From Amyelois transitella (lineage: Eukaryota > Arthropoda > Insecta > Lepidoptera > Pyralidae): a stretch of 64,000 nucleotides of DNA. The notes beneath the pieces were generated by a model that was given only the letters and a program-made list of their open reading frames with translations, did no database searches and had not been told where the DNA came from. Positions 48,129 through 57,555 of this stretch are shown here, in pieces (the first letter of the stretch is position 1; each line of letters starts with the position of its first letter). The stretch is taken from assembly GCF_032362555.1 (NCBI RefSeq), contig NC_083513.1, positions 5,456,001-5,520,000 on the forward strand, given 5' to 3'. A program made the position numbers and the translations under genes.

Positions 48129-50810
48129 TCAAATAGGTATTTTTCGGATCTCTATGATAGAACGTTTGTTACCATCGGAGTCATCCGCATCCCGTCCGTG
48201 TACTTTACCACCATCTGTAAAAAGTGAATACGATCCACTAACCACAAAAATAAATTAAAATAGGTACCTACATCTTTACACAGGTAAGTAAGTAAAAGTG
48301 GTCACGGATCTATCCTGGAGAGACAGACAAAAGCTACGACCTACATCTTTCCACTTTTTTGATCCCTGATACAATATAACAAGGTTTTATTTGAATGTGA
48401 ATCATTTTTCATTCTTAACTTACCTTTAATGAAATTGTGGAAAAACCTTTATCTATAGACAGTTCTCGCGAATCCGCCCGCGTAAAATTGAGTTTTATAA
48501 TTTGAGAGAGGAAAAAAAAGCAACTGCGATACCTTACCAATTTTGTTTGGTTTGGTTAGTTTTTGTTAAGTTTCAATTGCTTTTTGTGTCCAAATCACGA
48601 TCGAAGAAAAAGCGAAATTATCAACCGCATTATTGTTCGAGAATTTGCAAATTGACCAAACAATTTTTATAGGGATAGAGAAAAGAAAAATAAGTTAATT
48701 AAGAATCTTACTTACCTTCTGCATCGAATTCTTCACCCCTCATTCCTAGGGTGCTTCTAATTTTCCTTTCATCTGAATCTGCAAATTAATAATACTCGTA
48801 GATGTTTAATATTTGTTATGTTGGATGTGATGTGATTTAGGAAAAGAATAGAGAGCGCCCGCTGCTCCGCCCGCGCAAAAAGAAAACTTCGTCCTTCGTC
48901 CGCGTGGTAACTTTTTTCACAATAAAAATTAGCATATGATCATTCTCAGGGTCAGCACTATATAATGTATCATATTCCATCAAAATCAATTCAGGAGTTG
49001 AGGCGTAAAAGCAGAAAAAAGAGTTACTCTCGCATTAAAATTTTAATAGGTAGGGTTAATCTACACTAATATTATAAAGAGGAAAACTTTGTTTGTTTGG
49101 TTGTAATGAATAGGCTCAAAAACTACTGGACCGATTTTAAAAATTCTTTCACCATTCGAAAGCTAAATAATAGCTGAAAAAATCAACCAAAAAGTTACTT
49201 ATTTTGCGTACGCTGCCTAAACTACAAAAGATAGAACCATAAAATGTTTTAATTAATTGTAGATCTTATAAATATCTACAAAAAAGTCCGCAACACACTA
49301 TACCTATCTATGTCGAGTGAGGCACAACAACCACATTTTTATGTAAAAATCTGAATTTTTTTTTGGTCTACATTTAAACGCGTTTTTTTACTCATGCTAT
49401 TAATCCTTATCAAAATAAATAATTTCATCAATAAGTACAGTTTATGTAGATAACATTTGGTCTTTGAATGATTAAAATTGGACGTTTGGTTTTGAAGTTG
49501 TGGTGAAATTAACGGGCTAGCGGGTCGTTGTCTTTTACATCACTTAATTTCAATGAACATCTTAGAAAATTCACCCGCCCCGCATGACGTGCAAGGAAGA
49601 GTGGCGTGGCTTGCGAGGTTTATTATTTGCGTGGACTAAGAACAGTCTGGAGAATGACGTCGGATACTTTTCATAAATGCCACAAAGACTATAATTCCTG
49701 TGGGATTTGCGACTCTTCCACGCGTACGAAGTCGCGGGCAACAGCTAGTAATAAGATAAGCGGGGAAAAAGATAGTGGAAGAAGGGAAGTGGGGATTACC
49801 ATCAGAATCCGAGCCATTCGATTTCGATCCTTCCTTACTAGTTTTAACATGTTCACGTTCTCGCTTGGATTTTTTTTCTTTCTTTTCTTTTTTCTCTTCT
49901 TTCACTTCAACTTCCTTTACGTCCTCGTCACTGGCGCTAAAAGAATCTGCTCTTATAGCAGGACCCGGTTTGCGTTTCTCTGAACTTGAAATTGCTCTTG
50001 CATAAGTATCGGGATCTAAAAATAAGGTAAATAAGTTATCCTAACCCATTATTGATAATTTATAATCAGTATCAACATGTATTTGTTCAGTTTTATAATT
50101 ACATTTTATATCTAATGTAAAAGTTTATGTTTCTATTCAGAAGCTTATCTCTCACAAAATAATTTTAATACCTTCGAAATCACGTATTCTTAAAGCTGGT
50201 TCCCCATTTACTTCTTGTGTTAAATCAAACCCTATTTTAAGATTAACTGAAAACAATGATTCGCCGATGTGAACAAAGTTTATCACTAATAGTTAAAAGA
50301 TATACCTAAGAAAATTTACAAACATGGATATAGAAAAAAGATAATAAATGTTGCTGATTGTTCAAGACATGTAGTAATACCTTGTTTATCTCCAAAATCT
50401 CTTGGATAAGCGTAGACATACGATATTAGAACCTAAAAAGAGATAAATGGATTTATTTGGGTTGGCGATTGTATCGCTGCACCTGACACAAGGTCTCAGG
50501 TACAAACCTCGGGAGAGTCATAATGGAATTGAAATTTACCTAATTGGTAAATGCATTTCCTAAAAAACTTAAAAAACAAACTTACTTTGAAGCTGTTAAA
50601 TCTCGCACCTAAGTTAATGTATTTAAGTACTTAAGAAATGTTGCACGCAAAAGAACGGTTCAAAATTATGATATTGAACTTTGTTAAAAATAAGTACTAA
50701 GTAGGTATTTCTGTCATTAATTTAGTAAACATTAAAAGAACAAGTAACAGTAGATATTTTACCAAGCTTGCAGTCCAAAGCCACAACGTATTCCTGTTAT
50801 TGTTGAACAT
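48129..50810 (-). CDS. Predicted small secreted acidic/lysine-rich protein, 6 exons, 179 aa
   Basis: Minus-strand coding exons: 50810-50763, 50432-50381, 50246-50172, 50015-49800, 48778-48716, 48214-48129. Every junction is GT-AG and all six exons join in one frame to a TGA. The start sits in a good context (GCCATG). The N-terminus (WLWTASLVLISYVYA, then YPRDFG) looks like a signal peptide cleaved before Tyr25, so secretion is inferred. The mature part has VNLKIGFDLTQEVNG, then a Lys/Glu run (KEEKKEKKEKK), then Ser/Asp clusters (GSDSDDSDERK, DADDSDGN). I do not recognise the family. Internal exons of 75, 216 and 63 nt are multiples of three and all start after one base of a codon, so each could be skipped without a frameshift. 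A TATA-like TATATAG lies on the minus strand at 50963-50969. The last exon contains an alternative donor (GATG|GTAAC at 48173), so the C-terminus is less certain. A Helitron sits in the fourth intron. Confidence 0.75.
49060..49748 (+). mobile_element. Non-autonomous Helitron in an intron of the secreted-protein gene
   Basis: Starts TCTACACTAATATTATAAAG and ends GTACGAAGTCGCGGGCAACAG, here split as GTACGAAGTCGCGGG then CAACAG, with CTAG before a T. It is 689 bp. It lies opposite to the gene, its 3' end 51 bases from the splice donor of the 216-nt exon. Confidence 0.8.
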
Positions 50811-52481
50811 GGCGATATCTGCGAGGAATTTCGCAGAAAATGAAATGTACACTGTTGCGCTATGATTTTAATTTAATCAGAACTTTTTGATTACACCAAT
50901 GGAACATGTAAAATTTTACGGCCAAGTTTTAATTTGGTTCGCTGGATTCAAATTAAAGGAACTATATAGCTATGAGGAAAGAAGCACCTAGCTATGTATA
51001 ATGTGTAACATATCATACCTGTCTGCAAAGCTTGCATGATCCTCAGATTCTCAAAGTGCAGTATAACGACTACCTCGTAGCTACTGAGTGAGCGCAGAGG
51101 GATTTTCCGACCCGCCAAGAAAAATGAATAGAATAAATCTTAGCACAAACTCGTTGAAAGTTAAACTAAATTACTATGTATGCACATGCTAGAAGTTTTG
51201 TTTTTATATGTGCAACATTTTTATTATAATTGTCTTCAAAAAAATAATTTAAAGATATAACATTGATAAACATTATATGGATATATAATAAGAACAACAC
51301 GTTTCAAATATGTAAAGACATAGCTCTCTTTTCTTCACTACTCATCCATCGGTACATACCTACTACTTAGGTATAATGCGACTGAAGGTAAATTGTATCA
51401 GACCGATGATGTCTGTATTTACTTGAATGTCTTTGCCAAAAATCATTATGGGAGATCTAAACATAGGTACATATTGGCACAGGTTGCATTGTTGCATAAA
51501 AAATAACTATTAACAAAGGTAGGTATTATCTCTTTAGCAGTCGCGGCTTCTGTTAAATCACATCCATTTATAACGCAATATGAGCGGAGATAATGTGTGC
51601 CCCGGGCGAGACAAATTTGCCAACTTTTTCTGTTGAACAACCTCTTTTTATGTGAAATGGTTAGCGACGAGAATTTCCGTGCAAAGTATTATTAGAGAAG
51701 TTAGAATATTAATGTGGTAATTCTTTTGAATACTCTGGATTCGTTTTAATTGTTACGTGTGTGCGGCTTCTGAATAGGGTCTAAAGGTATTAATTTATGA
51801 AAATATAGATAGGTACTTATGCTTACTTAGTAATAAAATAGGTAGACTAAGGTCAAAATCGAGATCTATGAAATAATGGGCAAACTATTAAAGACAAGAC
51901 GTACCTTTTCGTACCATAAATAAGGCTGCATCACGCACACACGACCCTACATTGTGGTAACCTAACGTTACTTGGCTAACGAAAAGCAAAGGTCACAGAA
52001 AAGTGTACAAACTTATGCTTATAAAACTGTAGAAGTGCGTGACTGGGCGCAGTTTACTGTAAAATTGTCTCAACAATTCAGTTTTGATCGAAATTCTCGC
52101 AAAAACCGACAGCTTAAAATTTACATGAAAAATACGTGGCTTAGCGCGCTGGCGATGAGTACGTGTTTTTACCTTAGGCTTCAACTGCTCATTCTTTATT
52201 CGAATTGGCTTTAAAGCTTATTGGATGAAAAGATTAAAAAATTCTCCAAGTATGTATTCGAAATCACATTTTTCTTTGTATTCAATAGAACCTATCCTAC
52301 CTACGGGCCAACAAGCGGCGCAATAATAAATTGTGAAAAACATAAAGCTATGGATTTAAGAGACCCTTTTCAATGTTCATTCTTGTCTGATGGGGTGTGA
52401 AAACATTTATTTTCTTTTTATGCCTATTTTGTACACGATGTTGTTTTTTGTCATAGACATACCTACTGGATACTTCTGTAC
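50811..52481. other. Upstream of the secreted-protein gene; no further gene seen
   Basis: AT-rich. The first ~160 bases should hold the 5' UTR and promoter of the minus-strand gene (TATATAG at 50963-50969). Short open frames at 51972-52214 and 51446-51640 have no motif. Confidence 0.4.
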
Positions 52482-52562
52482 CGGGAGCGATAATTCGGCT
52501 CGACCGCCACCAAGGGAAGATCTAGCGCCGCATTGGTCGGTCGAGCCGAATCATCGCTCCCG
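52482..52562. repeat. GC-rich inverted repeat, 25-bp arms
   Basis: The left arm 52482-52506 (CGGGAGCGATAATTCGGCTC...) and right arm 52538-52562 are reverse complements with a single mismatch, separated by 31 bases. The GC-rich arms stand out from the AT-rich surroundings. Confidence 0.88.
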
Positions 52563-54390
52563 CTACACTTCTTTCAATAACAGTACCTATATGGCAATAG
52601 CACTAAAGCTTGTAGGGTACGTATCTATATGTATTTTCCATTGAAATGAAGTAAGTGGCGATCATTTTCTTCTGCCATCACATCGATTTGGGATCCACGA
52701 AAGAAAGAAAGCAAAGCAAGTATGTACCTAATGATGAAAATATAAGTTAAAAGGTACCTATAGCCAAGTATGCCAAGTACCTATATTTTATAAATGCACT
52801 GCTGGTAGATATATGAATCTTTAGAACTTGCGTGTGATAATTTACTCGTAAATATCAAACTGATTTTAAACTTTCACTATAATTTCGACTTTTCTTATTC
52901 TCTTCTTAGTCGAACACTCTTGTCAGAGTGGTCGTTGTTGCGCAGACGAGGTACCTACATGGAGAGGTGTTCGGCGGGTCGTATTCTTTCCCGAGTATTA
53001 CAAACCACCAAATGATGTTCCATTTGCTTTTTTAAAAAGGACACTTGAATTGTTCATATATCAAAGTAGAAATAGTTCGCTGCAGATTTCGAAATACTAA
53101 CTCGTACCTACTTAGGTAATATAAATTAATAACTTATTATCCAGATTTTACTTGACATCACCTTCTAGAAAAGTTAGGAAACAGTATCTAGTATTTAAAT
53201 AATTACGAAGTCCTATGTTGTCGCCTACTACAACATCAACAATATCTAAGTGAGCCTTTTTTTACCCAACTGCGCCAGAAGGATGGTTATCTGCTGAAAA
53301 ACACACACACTTTGGTAAATATGTGAACAATTTTTTTGTTGTTTAAACCTTTTTTTTTTCAATTTATAGTAAACAAATCAATGAATGAAAGTTTAGTTAA
53401 GATGACAAATGGCACAAATTTTAGTTGTATATCGTTTGATTCGCGTGATCGCGAACTATCGCATGACTACATATCGCATAAAATTCGCTTTATGAATGTC
53501 TTGAAGAGTTGTAGCCGAGAACTTTTGCCAGTATAATATCAGTATAAGTATATAACATCAGTACTGCTTTTACGGAACATTTCTGCAATACGGCAAGTAA
53601 AAATACTGAGTAGAAAAAAATGCGGTCTTTCTCACAAAGTTAGTCCCATACGGTCACGTCTTATGCGGTGTGCGGAACCCTAGCATTTCTAGCATCACAG
53701 TCGGAAACATGTATTTAAAAGCAAACGACAATATGCTGGGAATTATGTCTGCTAAAAATTATTGTGCCGTTTAGTATTTATCATGGACACTTAGGCTCGT
53801 AGCCAATGTTATAAATGTGCAGTCCCGGTAATGGGTCGGGAAATCACCAATGCCCCATGCCGAAGACAATTGGTTGTTCGCCGTGAACAACTAAGTAGTT
53901 AAATGTTTTTTTAAACCTTGTGTACGTGAAACTATTCTCAAAAAAAAATTAGGTTCAAATTGAGATTGATTGAAGTGAAGCACAAATGGCGGACCTGTCG
54001 CATGAAAACGCATGAAAACAATTAGGCAAACTCGTGGCGATTATTAACAAAGTTTTAAAAAACAAACATAGTCGGTAAGTAGGTACTTAATCATATTTAG
54101 GAGAGAAATAAAAGAAAAAATAATAGACTAGGATAAAATAGGAAAATTGGCCGCGTTTGCAACGACTGTTAGCCCACAACACCGGATCATTAGAGAAAGA
54201 GAGTGAATTTTATGTGATATCACCTTTATTTCGACCTATATTTGTTTAACAATATATGCTTATCCATCATCTATAAAAACAGGGTAAGCCCTTGATCATG
54301 GATCCTGAATTGAGTGAGTCAGGTTTTACATAACTACGTTTACATTATATTATTACACATACATAGACAAAGAAACATATTAACAAAAAA
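52563..54390. other. Intergenic, no gene recognised
   Basis: AT-rich. A scrap of the 'GTGAGGAAACCTG' family in minus orientation (GATCCTGAATTGAGTGAGTC) lies at about 54280-54340, and GTGCGGAACCCTAG near 53680 resembles the end of the repeat at 47740. CTTTATT at 54222-54228 could give an AATAAA signal for the minus-strand gene that follows. Confidence 0.4.
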
Positions 54391-55617
54391 TTATAACTGT
54401 TCCGGAAGGGAGGTGTTGGAGGATGGTTCATGTACATAATCTGTGTCAAAAACAAATGTATCAAGGAAATCTTCAGTTACAGAATCTATTTCAAAAATTT
54501 CTTTTTCCCAATTAGCAACAGCATCAGAGAAAAGCTCCCATTTCAGTTTCTCAATTTTTTCAATATATGTTTCAACTGTGTTTTTTATTTCAATAATTTT
54601 AAGGTTGTTATATTCCTCATTCCGTAAATTGTTCCAAAGTAACTCAGTTGGTGTAAGATCCTGGAATTTCTCTGGAATCCTCAACACATTATGGCCCATT
54701 GCTTTTAATGCATTATCTATTTTATAATCACAACTTTTTATTCTAGACTTAGATATCAATTCATATAACTCTGGTTTGGTCATGTTGGAGCTACAAGGAA
54801 TATCATTTTTCTCCAGCCATTGCAACATTCCTAGCTTTGTATCATATCTTGTTATAGGTTTTATTTTTTCATTAAAGAAGTCACTATTATTTAGTATCAG
54901 CACTGAGTTCGGCTGTAACTTTGTGACCAAAATTTCTGTTAACCATTTAGTGAATATCTCCCTATCTATGACATTACTAAATATTCCATTCACAATTCCA
55001 CTCCTTGACAAAGCATGTAAAAAGTAAAGTCTATTCATACTCTTATCATAATTTGGCATCAAAGAAAACTCCTCAAATTTTAAATTTTTATCAATTACTC
55101 TTATATCAATGTAGCAAATAGGAATATTATTATTTCTGAATCTTATTACTTTACTAAGGTATAGGTATCTCTCAAACCTTAATTTCGCAATTTCAACAAT
55201 TACAGTGCCACAGGTTGTAGATCTGGATTCATATCCCAAAGCATACATTTGCTTACGTAGAAATGATGGATCATTAATTTCAATACCAGTTTTAGTGAAT
55301 ATTTCAGCTACTTGTGAAAATGTAAATGGTTTTCTAAGAGCATAAAGATCTTTAAAATAATTTAACAGTTGAACTTTTTGTCGTACATTTAAATTTATCA
55401 CTGGAGGTAATTTATTACTTTCTTCCTGAAGATCCCACACATATTTAATAGGAAACGCTGTATAAAAAGTTGTACGTTCTTCAATAGCATTTAGAGGTAC
55501 CACCAAAGCATTTTGAGTTTTTTCGATATGACACCTCTCCAATACAGTTTTAACAATTGATTTTACTTTGTCATTTACCGGGTCTTCCTTACTATTGGTT
55601 AAAAGTGTATTCATCAT
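54391..55617 (-). CDS. Probable domesticated IS630/Tc1-type DDE transposase, 408 aa, catalytically degenerate
   Basis: Single open frame with ATG at 55617-55615 and TAA at 54391; the frame stays open two codons further upstream (a GTG at 55623) and then meets a stop. Positions below count from that GTG. Layout follows DDE superfamily endonucleases of insect IS630-like elements: an N-terminal helix-turn-helix-like region (RKPFTFSQVAEIF...FLRKQMYALGY, about 97-131), then YIDIRV (171-176) in place of the usual Y-D-E-T-W, LILNNSDFF (242-250) in place of a D-N-A motif, a KPELYELI block (283-290), and LTPTELLW (323-330) keeping the glutamate. The triad thus reads D173, N245, E327, with the Asp at position two lost. 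Relatives cut and paste DNA; this one probably cannot. An uninterrupted frame despite lost catalysis points to a retained host role. No terminal repeats were found. A good splice acceptor (TTCTTCCACAG) ends just before 55622, so an upstream exon is possible. Confidence 0.75.
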   Translation of the reverse strand: MMNTLLTNSKEDPVNDKVKSIVKTVLERCHIEKTQNALVVPLNAIEERTTFYTAFPIKYVWDLQEESNKLPPVINLNVRQKVQLLNYFKDLYALRKPFTFSQVAEIFTKTGIEINDPSFLRKQMYALGYESRSTTCGTVIVEIAKLRFERYLYLSKVIRFRNNNIPICYIDIRVIDKNLKFEEFSLMPNYDKSMNRLYFLHALSRSGIVNGIFSNVIDREIFTKWLTEILVTKLQPNSVLILNNSDFFNEKIKPITRYDTKLGMLQWLEKNDIPCSSNMTKPELYELISKSRIKSCDYKIDNALKAMGHNVLRIPEKFQDLTPTELLWNNLRNEEYNNLKIIEIKNTVETYIEKIEKLKWELFSDAVANWEKEIFEIDSVTEDFLDTFVFDTDYVHEPSSNTSLPEQL

Positions 55618-55623
55618 GTACAC

Positions 55624-57244
55624 TGTGGAAGAATTTCATTTTCTTTAAAAAAATCAATATCGTAACAATTGCTTGTATTTTTACTGCAATCAAACTAAAT
55701 CTGCTAAAGACATTCACTAGTCTGATCGCAATTTAATATAGACCTACTCTTTAATTAAATATATATACCATTTCAATGAACAGCAAGCACAAAAACTTTG
55801 GTCCACACGAAAGATCAGAGATGACATCAATAACTATAGTCCCATTAGCATAATCAATATAAATGATTATGATGTAAATGTTTTTATGAGTGGAACATAC
55901 ACACAACATTACCTTTAAGTAGATACAAACTTTAGGAATCGATAAAAAAATCTGAACATATCATCTCTCGCATCTTTGCGTCTTCTCAGTTATATCCTCC
56001 GCCGTTATGCTTGGTGACATGGGGTCCGCTGGGGACGCTATGTAATGATAAAAGAAAGTATTGGAGGACGCTCGGCTTAACGCCATCGACAAGAGTTAGC
56101 TCATAAATATATTAAGATGCATTACTTATGTAGTGTAAAGGTTACAATAGTATAATCATACCTAGGTAATGGTCATAGGGATGACAGAGAATAATTCGTA
56201 ATTAATCATATTTAGTCATTGTGGCTTCTTTAATTATTAAGGCAGAGAGCAAAGCAAAGGGAATATAGGTAACCACTACGTTTGCACTTTGCAGTGAAAG
56301 AAACTATTCCAAACATGTAAACAAAACACATTGCCCATCACACCATACAGTGATATTTTTTAATTCAATTGACTTTGACAACTGACTGATTGCATTGGCA
56401 CACACTTACCTTCTTAGGGAGATTATAGATCTAATACTGGAGACCACAAACAGAACTTTCTGTTGAGGAAAAGTAAAATGACCTTAAAATTTCCTCTATT
56501 TCTTTCTAAGTAGATTGTCCACATTGTGTAATAGTTAAAAAAAATTCCCGTTCTCTAAAGTTTACTTAGGAACTGTTGATATAAACTTTAGAATGACATA
56601 ATGGTCCTACCATCTGTTTCCTACTAATATGGTAAAAGGCGGCTAAAGGAATTTAGTATATTAATTATTTATTAAAACTATAATATAAACTAAAATAAAC
56701 CTAAACAAAACTAAATAAAATACTATAAATAATTCTAGCTTTAATATTCGTTATAATTTATTAAATTTAAGTCAAAAATTATATAAAAAATAGATCTTAA
56801 ATATGTATCTCATTGAAAACATACATACATATGGTCACGTCTATATCTTTTGTGGGGTAGACAGAGCCAACAGTCTTGAAAAGACTGATCGGCCACGTTC
56901 AGCTATTTGGCCTAATGATAGAATTGAGATCCAAATAGTGACGGGTTGCTAGCCCATCGCCTAAAAAAAGAATCCCAAGTTTGTAAGCCTATCCCTTAGT
57001 CGCCTTTTACGACATCCATGGGAAAGAGATGGAGTGGTCCTATTCTTTTTTTGTATTGGTGCCGGGAACCACATTGAAAACATAAAATACATTAATTTTG
57101 TTACATTATATAAAGATAGATTAATGTGTAAAAAAGAGCGGTTTACCATGATAGAAAGGTTTATTAATAAATAATTAATTAAGTGGATAGATTGTAGGTA
57201 CTTGGCAAATACCCTACCTACCTACGAAAATAAAAAAGAAACGG
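55624..57244. other. Region between the transposase-derived gene and Atg16
   Basis: AT-rich spacer between two divergent genes, holding a SINE at 56824-57071. A GC-richer block near 55980-56060 (CTTGGTGACATGGGGTCCGC) is repeat-like but unassigned. Promoter or upstream exon sequence of the minus-strand gene should lie in the first few hundred bases; none is clear. Confidence 0.4.
56824..57071 (-). mobile_element. Near-full-length TATG-tailed SINE with target-site duplication
   Basis: Same element as at 19275-19549, in minus orientation. It is flanked by CATTGAAAACATA at 56811-56823 and 57072-57084 (13 bp, perfect). The head is a few bases shorter than the fullest copies. Confidence 0.88.
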
Positions 57245-57330
57245 CAAAACGTCACTGTCAAACACGGAACTGTCAAATTAAGTTTGTTGATTTCTTACTG
57301 TCACTGTCAGCAATTCGGTGGTTTGGTTGA
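57245..57330 (+). promoter_or_regulatory. Likely Atg16 promoter-proximal region
   Basis: CACTGTCA or CTGTCA occurs at least four times within about 70 bases (CGTCACTGTCAAAC, GAACTGTCAAAT, TTACTGTCACTGTCAGC), 230-310 bases upstream of the Atg16 start codon. Clustered TGACAG motifs are common near insect housekeeping transcription starts. The exact start is not visible. Confidence 0.35.
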
Positions 57331-57555
57331 TCGAGTGTATGGATTTTATTCGAAGATATAACTAATTTTTAATTATTACCTATTTTAAATAGTATTTATT
57401 TGAAAATAATCTTACAATTCGCAAACCTGAAAAAGTTTACTTCTGAGAATATTACTACAGTCTTAAATCTGTAAAGTGCTACATAATGATATCTGTTTGT
57501 TTTGATCTTCATATTATTTAATTCTTATCGAAGTAAAAGCAAATCAGAGGGTAAA

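Noticed and set aside
49606..49983. 125-codon plus-strand frame opposite the secreted-protein exon
   Set aside because: Antisense shadow of the Lys/Glu-rich exon; its Phe/Ser runs are the complement of the AAR/GAA codons, and its left part is Helitron sequence.
51972..52214. 80-codon plus-strand frame
   Set aside because: No motif, no splice context, and no repeat or family similarity that I can see.
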